Positions 1-11,730 of a stretch of 64,000 nucleotides of DNA are shown here, piece by piece. The stretch covers positions 65,861,092 through 65,925,091 of the forward strand of contig CM070905.1 of NCBI GenBank assembly GCA_036417435.1, in the 5' to 3' direction. Below the pieces are notes generated by a model. The model was not told where the DNA came from. It was given only the letters and a program-made list of their open reading frames with translations, and did no database searches. Origin of the DNA: Inia geoffrensis. Taxonomy: Eukaryota; Chordata; Mammalia; Artiodactyla; Iniidae. Numbering within the stretch: the first letter of the stretch is position 1; every line of letters begins with the position of its first letter. The position numbers were made by a program, and so were the translations under genes.

Positions 1-44
1 ATAACTTTTGTTACTTTCTGTTTGAATAAAAAAAAAAAAATCCT

Positions 45-258
45 GGGCTTCCCTGGTGGTGCAGTGGTCAAGAGTCTGCCTGCCGATGCAGGGGACACGG
101 GTTCGTGCCCCAGTCCGGGAAGATCCCACATGCCGCGGAGCAGCTGGGCCCGTGAGCCATGGCCGCTGAGCCTGCACATCCAGAGCCTGTGCTCCGCAAC
201 GGGAGAGGCCACAACAGTGAGAGGTCCGCATACCGCAAAAAAAAAATAATAATAATAA
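45..258 (+). repeat. CHR-type SINE, plus strand
   Basis: tRNA-derived short interspersed element. It has the conserved head GGCTTCCCTGGTGG, the central CGGGAAGATCCCACATGCCG and an A-rich tail that runs on into AAT repeats. Several CpG positions are mutated (for example CACATCC where sister copies read CGCGTCC), so it is older than the copies at 30250 and 36985. No clear target-site duplication is visible because both flanks are A-rich. It is a retroposon without coding capacity, and the open frames across it are fortuitous. Confidence 0.93.
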
Positions 259-690
259 TTCCCGTAGAGACTGAGGTAAAAAATATACAAATCAGTTTTC
301 ACTGCAAAGTAAAGGACCTGTTACAGTGGAGGACTGCTAGACTGAATGTCAATATTATGACATAGTATGAGTGTGTTTCGTGTTTGGTAATTGCAATCAC
401 TGTTGCTTTTGTTGTGGTCATCCATTTACAATGCTTGGTGTCAGTTTATTTATCTCTTGTAAAAAAAAAATACAGTGTGTGTGAAAAAACAAAACAAAAC
501 AAAACCCTGATGACACCACCAGTCCTGAATATAAAACTAAAATGAAACTTCTAACACTGTAACCCAAAATACGCAGGGGAATGAAGAAATTCCTCTAGAT
601 TCATAGAAATCCATAAGAAGATTAGCAGTCATTTTAATAAGCCAAAAGACCCTAAGAAATGCTATGCACGATATTCAGAGAATAAAAGAT
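259..690. other. AT-rich unique-looking stretch
   Basis: No gene or clearly recognised repeat. It contains a short A/C-rich run near 486-506 (AAAAC units). Nothing supports coding or regulatory function. Confidence 0.5.
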
Positions 691-694
691 CTCA

Positions 695-1335
695 TTTACT
701 TCCTTCAACAAATACTTATAAAGCACCTTTACGTATTAGGCAGTGTTGTGGGTCTGGGTGAATACAAGCTGATAAAATCCCTTCCCTTGGCACTTACAGT
801 TTAATGAAGGAAGAAAAACCAAGAAAAAACATACAGAGAAAACATTTTGGAAGCCATGTGGGAAGTAGGGTGTTGGGAAATGAACTAGAAAGAAGACAGA
901 ATGTGCTGGAATGGGGATTCAAATTAAACAGAGTGATTAATGAGGGCTCACTGGGAAGAGGATATTTGAGCCAGTATCATAAGAAGGTGAGGGAGTGAAC
1001 TCTGTGGGTATCTAGGGGAAATGTGTTCTAGGTAGAAGGAATAACAAAGCCAAATGTCCTGACGCAGCGGAGTGTCTGGTGAGTGAGAGACCCAATAAAG
1101 AGGACAGTGTGGTTGGAGAAGAGCGAGCAAGAGAGAGGGAAATAGAGGAGACTGGAAGGGTCATGCAGAGCTAGGTTGTGTAAGGCCAGCTGAGATGTTT
1201 TAAAGGCTTACACTTCCACTCCAAGCAAAACAGAAAGCCCTGGCAGGGCTTTACACGAAGGAACGACATGATCTTACACATGTTTTAAACACATGGCTCT
1301 GATGCTCTGCTGAGAATTTAAAAGAAAAAACTAAA
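695..1335 (+). repeat. Ancient interspersed repeat, family unassigned
   Basis: The segment runs from CAACAAATACTTATAAAGCA through GTTCTAGGTAGAAGGAATAA to GGAACGACATGATCTTACAC. It keeps the order of blocks of a very common old mammalian repeat: an acquired-size phrase, then a 'vector' of AAGGTGAGGGAGTGAAC, then a phrase on removed/accumulated bases ending GACATGATCTTAC. Similar blocks recur at about 21560-22010 and 40780-41350. I recognise the pattern but cannot name the family reliably. It is heavily diverged and non-coding. Confidence 0.5.
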
Positions 1336-1689
1336 CAAATAATTCTCCTTTGCTTTGAAAACAAGGAGTCCATAGAAGTAGTATCTATCAATCGAAAAAA
1401 GAAATACCTTGCCCCTTCTACAAAGATGTAGCTCCTTCGTTTGGCCGTCTGGCAGAAAAATGGTAAAGTTGGAGCTGATGCATCCACCCTGTCTAACCCT
1501 GTCAGTCTCCTGCCCAGTGCACACAGAGGAGCCAGCTGGCCCTGATTAGGTGTTTCCTCCCACACAGGGAATGAAGGAAGACGTGGGCCTTGGGACCTTA
1601 TCACTGGCAAGTGCAAAATGAATGACTTCTCTCTCTCCTCCTGTTCCTACTAAGCTGAAAATCAGCTTAATCTCAAGAACAAATAAACG
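1336..1689. other. No recognised feature
   Basis: Moderate-GC sequence between two repeats. A minus-strand open frame crosses it (1251-1616), but it has no family signature and overlaps the ancient repeat, so I do not call a gene. Confidence 0.4.
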
Positions 1690-4515
1690 GAATTTTGATT
1701 AACAAAAAAAATCTTCCAGCAAACAGAAGCCCAGGACCACATGGCTTCACAGGCAAATTCTATCAAACATTTAGAGAAAAGCTAACACCTATCCTTCTCA
1801 AACTCTTCCAAAATATAGCAGAGGGAAGAACACTCCCAAACTCATTCTACAAGGCCACCATCACCCTGATACCAAAACCAGACAAAGAGGTCACAAAGAA
1901 AGAAAACTACAGGCCAGTATCACTGATGAACACAGATGAAAAAATCCTCAACAAAATATTAGCAAACAGAAACGAACAGCACATTAGAAGGATCATACAC
2001 CATGATCAAGTGGGGTTTATCCCAGGAATGCAAGGATTCTTCAATATACCCAAATCAATCAACGTGATACACCATATTAACAAACTGAAGGAGAAAAACC
2101 ATATGATCATCTCAACAGATGCAGAGAATGCTTTTGACAAAATTCAACACCCATTTATGATAAAAACCTCCAGAAAGTAGGCATAGAGGGAACTTTCCTC
2201 AACATAATAAAGGCCATATATGACAAACCCACAGCCAACATCGTCCTCAATGGTGAAAAACTGAAACCATTTCCACTAAGATCAGGAACAAGACAAGGCT
2301 GCCCACGCTAACCACTATTATTCAACATAGTTTTGGAAGTTTTAGCCACAGCAATCAGAGAAGAAAAATAAATAAAAGGAACCCAAATTGGAAAAGAAGG
2401 GATAAAGCTGTTACTGTTTGCAGATGACATGATACTATACATAGAGAATCCTAAAGATGCTACCACAAAACTACTAGAGCTAATCAATGAATTTGGTAAA
2501 GTAGCAGGATATAAAATTAATGCAAAGAAATCTCTAGCATTCCTATTTACACTAATGATGAAAAATCTGAAAGTGAAATCAAGTAAACACTCCCATTTAC
2601 CGTTGCAACAAAAAGAATAAAATATCTAGGAATAAACCTACCTAAGGAGACAAAAGACGTGTATACAGAAAAGTATAAGACACTGATGAAAGAACTTAAA
2701 GATGATACAGATAGATGGAGAGATATACCATGTTCTTGGATTAGAAGAATCAACATTGTGAAAATGACTCTACTACCCAAAGCAATCTACAGATTGAACG
2801 CAATCCCTATCAAACTACCACTGGCATTTTTCACAGAACTAGAACAAAAAGTTTCACAATCTGTATGGAAACACAAAAGACCCCGAATAGGCAAAGCAAT
2901 CTTGAGAAAGAAAAACGGAGCTGGAGGAACCAGGCTCCCTGACTTCAGACTATACTACAAAGCTACAGTAATCAAGACAGTATATAGTACTGGCACAAAA
3001 ACAGAAAGATAGATCAATGGAATAGGTTAGAAAGCCCAGAGATAAACCCACGCACAGATGGTCCCCTTATCTTTGATAAAGGAGGCAGGAATGTACAGTG
3101 GAGAAAGGACAGCCTCTTCAATAAGTGGTACTGGGAAAACTGGACAGGTACATGTAAAAGTATGAGATTAGATCACTCCCTAACACCATACACAGAAATA
3201 AGCTCAAAATGGATTAAAGACCTAAATGTAAGGCCAGACACTATCAAACTCTTAGAGGAAAACATAGGCAGAACACTCTATGACATAAATCACTGCAAGA
3301 TCCTTTTTAACCCACCTCCTAGAGAAACGGAAATAAAAACAAAAATAAACAAATGGGACCTAATGAAACTTCAAAGCTTTTGCACAGCAAAGGAAACCAT
3401 AAACAAGACCAAAAGACAACCCTCAGAATGGGAGAAAATATTTGCAAATGAAGCAACTGACAAAGGATCAATCTCCAAAATTTACAAGCAGCTCATGCAG
3501 CTCAATAACAAAAAAACAAACAATCCAATCCAAAAATGGGCAGAAGACCTAAATAGACATTTCTCCAAAGAAGATATACAGATTGCCAACAAACACATGA
3601 AAGAATGCTCAACATCATTAATCATTAGAGAAATGTAAATCAAAACTACAATGAGATATCATCTCACACCAGTCAGAATGGCCATCATTAAAAAATCTAG
3701 AAACAATAAATGCTGGAGAGGGTGTGGAGAAAAGTCAACACTCTTGCACTGCTGGTGGGAATGTGAATTGGTATAGCCACTATGAAGACCAGTATGGAGG
3801 ATCCTTAAAAAACTAAAAATAGAACTACCATATGACCCAGCAATCCCACTATTGGGCATATACCCTGCGAAAACCATAATTCAAAAAGAGTCATGTACCA
3901 AAATGTTCACTGCAGCTCTATTTACAATAGCCAAGATCTGGAAGCAACCTAACTGTCCTTCGACAGATGAATGGATAAAGAAGATGTGGCACATATATAC
4001 AATGGAATTTACTCAGCCATAAAAAGAAATGAAATTGAGCTATTTTTAATGAGGTGGATGGACCTAGAGTCTGTCATACAGAGTGAAGTAAGTCAGAAAG
4101 AGAAAGACAAATACCGTATGCTAACACATATATATGGAATTTAAGAAAAAAAAAATGTCATGAAGAACCTAGGGGTAAGACAGGAATAAAGACACAGACC
4201 TACTAGAGAATGGACTTGAGGATATGGGGAGGGGGAAGGGTAAGCTATGACAAAGTGAGAGAGTGGCATGGACATATCTACACTACCAAACGTAAAATAG
4301 ATAGCTAGTGGGAAGCTGCTGCATAGCACAGGGAGGTCAGCTCGGTGCTCTGTGACCACCTAAGCGGTGGGATAGGGAGGGTGGAAGGGAGATGTAAGAG
4401 GGAGGGAATACGGGGATATATGTGTATGTATAACTGATTCACTTTGTTATAAAGCAGCAACTAACACACCATTGTAAAGCAATTATAGTCCAATAAAGAT
4501 GTAAAGTAAATAAAT
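1690..4515 (+). mobile_element. L1 (LINE-1) 3' half, 5'-truncated, ORF2 broken
   Basis: LINE-1 retrotransposon fragment covering the reverse transcriptase and C-terminal part of ORF2 plus the 3' UTR. ORF2p would nick target DNA and reverse transcribe L1 RNA. The frame is interrupted: open pieces at 1695-2180, 2429-2620, 2659-3012 and 3162-3638 lie in different frames or are separated by stops (for example the stop after 2177). The reverse transcriptase core [10 protein letters not shown] is still readable near 2410-2440. The 3' UTR contains the G-rich stretch near 4220-4240 and ends in AATAAAGATGTAAAGTAAAT then TAAATAAATAAA near 4490-4515. The clean tail suggests a lineage L1 of moderate age, younger than the adjoining L1 at 4516. 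It cannot retrotranspose. Confidence 0.93.
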
Positions 4516-6575
4516 AAATAAAATGGCAAAATTAAAGACAAAAAGAGAACATTAAAGGCAGCAAGAGAAAACCAACAAGTGACATACAAAGGCCCAAAAG
4601 GCTCTCAGCTGACTTTTCAGCAGAAATTCTTCAGCCAAGAAGGGAGTGGCATGATACATTTACAGTGATGAAAGGGAAAAAAACTACAACCAAAAATGCA
4701 CTACCCAGCAAGGCTTTCATTCAGATATGAAGGAGAGTCAAATGTTTTACAGACAAGCAAAAGCTGAAAGAGTTTAGCACCACCAAACCAGCTTTACAAT
4801 AAATGTTAAAGGAACTTCTTTATGCAAAAAAAAAAAGGCCACAACTAGAAATAGGAAAATTGAGAAAGGAGAAGTCTCATTGGTAAAGGTAAATATACAT
4901 TAAAGGTAGTAAATCAACCAAGTATAAAGCTAGAGCAAGGTTAAAAGACAAAAACAGTAAAATCATCCATACCCACAGTAAGCAGTTAAAGGATACACAA
5001 AACAAAAAAGATGTAAAATGTGATGTTAAAAACAGTAAACGTTGGTGGGGGGCAGGCAAAAGTACAAGGCTGTTAAAATGCATTTGAACGTAAGAAATCA
5101 GCAACCTAAAATTACCATATAGATAGATAGATAGATAGATTGCTGTATACAAACCTCATGGTAACCACAAACCAAAAATCTAAAGGTAGTCACAAAAATT
5201 ACAAGGAAAGGGAACAAAAGAAAAAGCAAGCAACAAAAGAGAACTAGAAAAACAACATTAAAACAATTAACAAAATCACCTATCAATAATTACTTTAAAT
5301 GGAGATGGACTAAATGCTCCAATCAAAAAATAGAGTGGCTGAACGGGTACAAGACCCACATACATGTTACCTATAAGAGACTCACTTCAGATCCAAAGAC
5401 ACACACAGACCGAAAGCGAGAGAATGGAAAAAGGTATTCCTCACAAATGAAAATGAAAAGAAATACTTTCGGTAGCAATTTCATATCAGACAAAATAGAC
5501 TTTAAAACAAAGACTAACAAGAGACAAAGAATAACACTGCATAATGATCAAGGGATCAACCCAAGAAGAAGATGCAACTATTGTAAATATATATGCACCC
5601 AACATAGGAGCACCTATATACACAAAGCAAATATTAACAAACATAAAGGGAGAAACTGACAAACACAATAATAGTAGGGGACTTTAACACCTCACTTACA
5701 TCAGTGGACAGATCGACCAGGAAGGAAATCAATAAAGAAACACAGGTCTTCAATAACACATTCGAACGAATGGACTTCATAGATATATAAAATGTTCCAT
5801 GCAAAGCAGCAGAATGCACATTCTTTTGAAGTGCACATGCAACATTCTCCAAGATAGATCACATGCTAGTCCACAAAACAAGTCTCAATAAATTTTAGAA
5901 AACTGAAATCATATCAAACATCTTATCTGACCACAAGGCTATGAAACTAAAAATCAACTACAAGAAGAAAACTTCAAAAAACCACAAACACATGGAGGCT
6001 AAACAACATGCTACTAAACAACCAACTGATCACTGAAGAAATCAAAGAAGAAATTTAAAAATACCTGGAGACAAATGAAAATGAAAACACAATGATCCAA
6101 AATCTACAGCACACAGCAAAAGCAGTTCTAAGAGGAAAATTTATAGTGATACCAACCTACCTCAGGAAACAAGAAAAATCTCAAGTAAACAACCTAATGT
6201 TACAACTAAAGGAACTAGAAAAAAAAAAAGATCAAAACCCAAAGTGAGTAGAATAAATCATAAAGATCTAAGTGGAAATAAATAAAACAGAGACTAAAAA
6301 AATAATAAAAAGACCAATGAAATTAAGAACTGGTTCTTTGGAAAGATAAACAAAATTGATAAACCTTCAGCCAGATTTATCAAGAAAAAAAGAGAGGGCC
6401 AAAATCAATAAAGTCAAATATGAAAAAGGAGAAATTACAACCAATATCACAGATATACAGAGGATCATAAGAGATTACTCTGAAAAATTATACACCAGTA
6501 AAATGGACAACCTAGAAGTGATGGACAAATTCCAAAAATGTACCATCTCCCAAGACTGAACCAGGAAGAAATGGA
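4516..6575 (+). mobile_element. Older L1M fragment: ORF1 end, spacer and ORF2 endonuclease
   Basis: An older LINE-1 piece lying directly downstream of the A-rich tail of the previous L1, in the same orientation. It carries a region matching the L1 ORF1/inter-ORF segment (4540-4830, with CTACCCAGCAAGGCTTTCAT), then the start of ORF2 and its endonuclease region (about 5280-6000), and stops in the zone just before the reverse transcriptase (CAAGACTGAACCAGGAAGAA near 6550). Many stops and frameshifts are present, and open frames such as 5447-5659 and 6356-6559 are remnants. A short (GATA)n run sits at 5121-5142. The 3' half is missing here. The neighbouring younger L1 probably inserted near its 5' edge. 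Confidence 0.85.
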
Positions 6576-6639
6576 AATATGAACATTCTTTCTGCCAACA
6601 CTTATCAAACCACATTAACCATCATTGGCTTTTGAAAGG

Positions 6640-6862
6640 TGGATCACAAAGCAAAGCAGGTATGCCTCGTATGTCACCTCTTGCTTCATTGCTTGTTCTA
6701 CATTAGGGAAACATTACCTAGTGTCTGTTTTTCACCTAAAATACAAGGTATATAAAGAGGAGAGGGAGAGACCATCCATTTATGTCTTTATATCACCAAT
6801 GCACAATACAATGACTGGAATACAAAAGCTATTCAACAAAACTTTGATGAATACATAAATAA
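6640..6862 (+). repeat. L2 (LINE-2) 3' end remnant
   Basis: Diverged sequence with the usual L2 3' layout: a phrase resembling 'ATCACCAATGCACAATACAATGACTGG', followed by a CTATTCAACAAAACTTTGATGAATACATAAATAAA-like ending in which the last part is a decayed GAATGAATGAA tail. Ancient, non-coding, and assigned by pattern only. Confidence 0.55.
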
Positions 6863-8264
6863 AAAACCAGAATACAGTTGGGGATACATCATCATAAATA
6901 TTTCTAAGAATACTGTAGAATTAATGTTTAATTTTAGAAAGAATTGTAACAATGAACTTTAAACTTCATAATATATAGTTAACCTTAAGATGATTCAGAG
7001 ATTTAAAAGCATTTAGGTATTTAAAAATATCAAAGGTAATGGATTTTAAAAGTAGACCAATACATTAATAGTCAAGTAAAACATGAAATCCATGTTAGCT
7101 AAAAATTCAATAAAAGTATGATAATAGACATAAAAAGATACTGATAAACATGTCTCAGTTCAGTAACCTAAATGAGAAAATGTGGCTGAAAGATCAGATT
7201 TACTAAAAAGAAAAAGAAATCATACTAGGATGAGCTAAATCACACTAAATACGATTTAAAGAAGGATTTAAAGAACATGGAGACCAGTTGCCCAGCTTTC
7301 TTCCAGCTTAGATTTAAAATGAATCACAATATTTGACAAAATGTTTTTACTATTTTGGTGAGAAATATAGAAAATGGAAATGGAAATCCTAATAAAATTG
7401 GTTCATAAATAAAAGGTAATTTCTACACAGCAATTTGCTAAATTTTATATGGAAGTTAGTAAGAAAGGCCTTAAACATAATATCCTTTGTACTCACTTAT
7501 TTGAATAGGAAACTAGAGCAATGTTTTAACTTAGAGTCATCAAATGTTTAACACAAAACTGCCTTGGGTAATAATAAAATGAAGAAATGTATTTCCTAAG
7601 GATGTTTAAATACGTTTAATTTTTAAGACTTATTAACAACACAGAAATAAAATAATGTATAAGACTTGAAACAAGTAATCACTAATTATGAGATATGCCA
7701 AAGCAATTAATAATTATCCATAGGCCTCTTTACCACATAATTCACTTGTCAGAAAAATTATTCAGATAGGTAAAATGTTTTTAATTAGGCAAGTATTAAC
7801 CATAAAATAAACTCTGCCCATTAAAAAGCTACATCATTGTATTACCTCTATACCTAGAATCCAGTAATTCAGTAAAAACTTGTATGTGAATACTGATGAT
7901 TAAAGTCTTTGCTCTAGGACAGACTATTTTCATTTAACAACACATTTAAAATCTGTAGTCAAGTCTTAAACTATTTGAGGTATCCATGCATGGAAACAGC
8001 AAAACGAAGCCAAAGTACATAGTCAATAGACCTGAAACAATGTGGGTGTCAAGAAGGTAAGGGAAAAAACAGTCCCTAACAATGATTTCCACATAACATA
8101 AAAAATGTAACATAAAACAATTGGGGCTAACTATGAATCACATTTCAAAGACTTCATATTTAGATTATAATTCCTTCCAAATGTGGGATGCCATTTAAGT
8201 TAATCAATGCTCTCTGGCCCAGGGCTTCACAAACTATCTGTGATGAAGGACTGATTTTTTTTCT
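6863..8264. other. AT-rich stretch without recognised features
   Basis: About 1.4 kb of AT-rich sequence with stop codons in all frames. I see no convincing repeat family, exon or regulatory motif. Confidence 0.5.
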
Positions 8265-8352
8265 ATCCATTACAGATAGATAAAGAGATAGACAGATAGA
8301 CAAATAGACAGATGGACTGATATACAGACAGACAGATACATAGATAGGAAAA
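8265..8352 (+). repeat. Compound GATA/GACA microsatellite
   Basis: Interrupted tetranucleotide run of GATA, GACA and CAGA units (ATAGATAAAGAGATAGACAG at the start, CAGACAGACAGATACATAGA at the end). The reverse strand gives a low-complexity open frame rich in Ser, Tyr, Leu and Val that is not a gene. A typical length-polymorphic locus. Confidence 0.9.
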
Positions 8353-9480
8353 AAACAGAAACAAAGAATAAGCTTGGCTTGAAATGGAAATGCAATGATT
8401 AAAGAAATGCTCATATGAAACCAAAATTAATGACTACAGCATTGTTGTATGTCATGAGAATAGTAGAAATGCTAAACCTAGAATGTGATAATAACATTAC
8501 AATTAGTTTCTGAACCATGTTTATGATACGAGGACTAGCAAAGGAATAGGCCCACATTTGGGGCAAATAATACAATGCAGGTTTGACACACTGGCAGCTC
8601 CCACCCAAGACCCTGATAGACACTGCTGATTAATTATGCCACTTTTTAACCAATAAGTAGAGAAGCAGCTTCTCAGTCTTTCGCCATACAGCACAGCAGT
8701 CACTTGTAATTGATTGGTGTTGACGTAAGACCAGTATGTCACGTAGAGAAATGAAAAACTACGACAAGAATAAAAAGACCTATTCAACTCTATTTTTTCC
8801 TGTCTTTATAATTAAACACATGTACATGACAGCACATAACAAACTTGCTTAAGTGAAAATGTGTAATGGAATAACCAAGCTATTATGAATGAACACATGG
8901 CTCCAAGCCAAACAAATCATATTCCAGGATACTGTAATGCAGAAATGTGATTATGAATACATGAAAATCAACCTGAGACTGGAGCACGCAGGGAAGGTTA
9001 AGCACAGTATGGACCTGGAGGCCCTATTTAAATAGACTGAAAAGAGCTACGCATTCCATATATGTCACAAAGCAATAAGAGGATATGAAGAGAGAAAGAA
9101 AAAGAACTTTCAGGAAGATTTTGAGCAAACCAGTATGCAGCAAAAGATATAAATAGGAAAGTTCTTGGGATGAAAAGCCAAAATGCAGGTTAGGGTCTCG
9201 TTCTGAGAATCTTCCTTGTTCCCTAGTTCTTTTCAGGCCTAACCCCTATAATGAACAAATTTTACACATTCTTTCCTGTTTTTTGAAACATTTTCTCACT
9301 GGCATAAGGGACCTTAATGTGATTTTTTTCAATTATGAAAAGCCAAGGACACGGGGACACAGTTTACCAATTTGCTTTATACTGAATTTCTCTTAAAATT
9401 TACTCTCGTATTTTAGCATATATTGATACATGTTTTAAGAACTTAAATAAGAAGTTCTAAATAGAGATTATACACACTGG
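8353..9480. other. No recognised feature
   Basis: AT-rich, apparently single-copy sequence. Minus-strand open frames at 8411-8623 and 8521-8787 overlap in different frames, show no protein family signature and are not supported as genes. Confidence 0.45.
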
Positions 9481-9489
9481 ATCCTATAT

Positions 9490-9582
9490 ATATTATGAAG
9501 TTATACTTTATATATATATATATATACACTATATACATACTTCATATATATATATTAAAAATATATTATACACACACACCCC
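9490..9582. repeat. (TA)n-rich microsatellite with CA end
   Basis: TATATATATATA runs at about 9511-9526 and 9545-9572 followed by ACACACACACC. Simple sequence with likely length polymorphism. Confidence 0.85.
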
Positions 9583-9594
9583 GTGTTTACTAAT

Positions 9595-10530
9595 AGAAAG
9601 GCTTGATATTGTTAAATTGTAAGTTCTCCCGAAATGGATTTGTAGGTTCAAGACAATCCTATCCAAAAATGCAGCAGGCTTTTATTTTTAGAAATTGTCA
9701 GGCTTATTCTAAAATACATAAGGAAATACTAAGTATCTAGAAGAGATAAACCAAATCTTAAAAAGAAAAAAAAAAAAAAGACAGCGGTCTTAACACTACT
9801 TGATTGCAAAAATTTCTATAAATCTACAGTAATCTTCACTGCCTGGGACTGACAAAAGGCTAATAAGTTCAGTGACACCAAATAGAGAGTCCAGAAATGA
9901 ACCCACGTATGCATGGCCATTTGACTGTCAAAAGTGGTACCAAAGCAATTCAGTGGGAGAAATGACAGCCTTTTCAACAAGTGGTGCTACAGCTGGTTAT
10001 CCCATAAGGAAAAATATAAATATTGAACCTTAGTTTTACCATATCTAAAAATTAACTCAGCATGAATTATAGACCTAAATGTAAAAGTTAAGATTATACA
10101 AATTCCCAAAGAAAACAGATGTATTTGCCACCCTGGAGTAGGCAGAGATTTCTAAGATAGGTTACAAGAAGTACACACTAAAAACACATAAGGTGAAAAA
10201 CTGGATGTCAAAATTTAAAACCCTTCTCTTTGAAAGACTATCTAGAAAATAAGGCATATCACACATAACAGAAAATATTCTTAATATACTTCCTGCCAAA
10301 GAACAGGTAGACAAAATAATGAACTGAGAATTCTATTCAATAATAAAAAATAAACCCAAATCAAAATAGACAAACTATTTGACCAGACCTTCCACAACAG
10401 ACAAAAATGACAAATAAGCACATGAAAATTAGCTCAATATCACTAGTCAGAGAAATGCAAATTAAACCCCAAATGAGATTCCGTTACATAACCGTTATAA
10501 TGGCTAAAATTTAAAGGATTCAAAAATTCC
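9595..10530 (+). mobile_element. Ancient L1M ORF2 C-terminal fragment
   Basis: Diverged LINE-1 sequence covering the part of ORF2 after the reverse transcriptase. Recognisable blocks are TAAATCTACAGTAATCTTCA (9818-9837), AGAGAGTCCAGAAATGAACC near 9884-9903, CAACAAGTGGTGCTACAGCTGG near 9977 and the late ORF2 block CACTAGTCAGAGAAATGCAA (10441-10460). All frames are broken. Much older than the L1 at 1690. Confidence 0.85.
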
Positions 10531-11029
10531 TTGTAACTTTTTACCTCAGCTGGGTATCAGTATAATGAAATAAACTTCTTAAGCTAACCTGATAAACTCA
10601 AAACCAATGCACGTTTTTTTGAGGCTTATATTATTGCACTGGTTGTTCTCCACACCCTAGTGGAAAGCTCAGACAAAAATGCAAAATGACAGACACAATG
10701 CTGAGGAAAAAGGAAGTAAATCAACAAATATGTATAAGCCAGAAAAAGTTAGGTTCCATCCGAATTAAGCTCTTTTGTCATTATTACAAAGAAACAGTTC
10801 AAAGTAAAATCACCTGAGCTCCTTGCACATGACTCACTTTACTCATTTTATACTACTTAGCAGTCAGAAGATGCTTTTTCTAGCAAACAGTATCTTCCCT
10901 ACCCGCTTTACTCCAATATAATAGTGGTCTTGGTTTTTCATACTTTTAAGCTACTCATAAACTGTTAAGAGAATTAAATGAGATGTACATGAAAGCATTG
11001 GGTAAGCCACCAAACGTTACTGCAGGGTC

Positions 11030-11039
11030 ATCACTTACC
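11030..11039 (-). promoter_or_regulatory. Splice donor of the candidate exon
   Basis: Minus-strand sequence ATG/GTAAGTGA matches the mammalian 5' splice consensus at +1 to +6 (GTAAGT). It fixes the 3' boundary of the exon at 11039. Confidence 0.6.
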
Positions 11040-11119
11040 ATTAGTTGTGCCACCTCTATCTTCTCACTGAGCTGTAGCCGGGTCTGCAAGAAAAGCTCTT
11101 GATAATTTTCTGGACCTGC
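11039..11119 (-). CDS. Candidate 81-bp internal exon of an unidentified minus-strand gene
   Basis: Reading the minus strand, a pyrimidine-rich tract ending TTTTTTATTTCAG precedes the exon start at 11119, and the exon ends ...CTAATG followed by the strong donor GTAAGTGA (donor GT at 11038-11037). A CTGAT-like branch point lies about 29 nt upstream of the acceptor. The exon is 81 bases, exactly 27 codons, and is open in phase 0-0. It begins AGPENYQELF and ends EKIEVAQLM; the peptide is polar with a heptad-like Leu/Ile pattern, which fits a helical or coiled-coil segment. A possible alternative acceptor lies 4 bases inside (CAGGCAG), but would break the frame. The surrounding intron-like sequence is non-coding. 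I do not recognise the protein and give no symbol. If real, neighbouring exons lie outside this window or are too short to see, and large parts of the window would be its introns. Confidence 0.6.
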
Positions 11120-11163
11120 CTGAAATAAAAAAATAATAATAAATCTATCAGATGTTACAAACA

Positions 11164-11730
11164 CAACTTTTACAGAACATGGAAAATGCTATCTTCTCAC
11201 TTTTTATGTTAACATAATGTAATCCAGCCCTTAATGGTTGTTTAATTTAAATTTTCTCCTAACTACCCATCTAACATTCCCTCACTTAGAGTCACCCAAA
11301 CACAAGAGGTAAATACTTCTTTGAAGCAAAAACTGAAGAAGTTCAAATGGACACTCAAAATAACCACCTTTCAGGTGGGTACTGTTTTGTACCACTGCAA
11401 TTTTCCTAGAGACTAAATGCTTTTGAATAGCCTTAAAATTACATGACCTACTTTTTATATTTATTAAACATTTTTTAAAAATTATATTATATATATTGGG
11501 AATAACGTTACTCAGATATTTCTCTGCAAACTTCAGGAGTCCAGTCTACACTGATAACAGTAACAGTGTGAAGCAAAGCTACTTCTAGGAAATGTCAGAT
11601 AAGCAGATTAGAAAAACAGTGGGGAAAAAAGGGACTAAACAGTGAATTGGGACATGATTAAAGAAAATAATTTATTGATCACAATATGTTCTGCTTCAGC
11701 AGCTTAAGATAAAAATGTCCAAATTTTTTA
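11164..11730. other. AT-rich intron-like sequence
   Basis: Upstream side (in the minus-strand sense) of the candidate exon. AT-rich, without recognised repeats. No second exon is visible by eye. Confidence 0.4.

Noticed and set aside
1695..3638. A multi-part host gene with reverse transcriptase
   Set aside because: It is broken L1 ORF2, with stops and frame changes and L1 3' UTR directly behind it.
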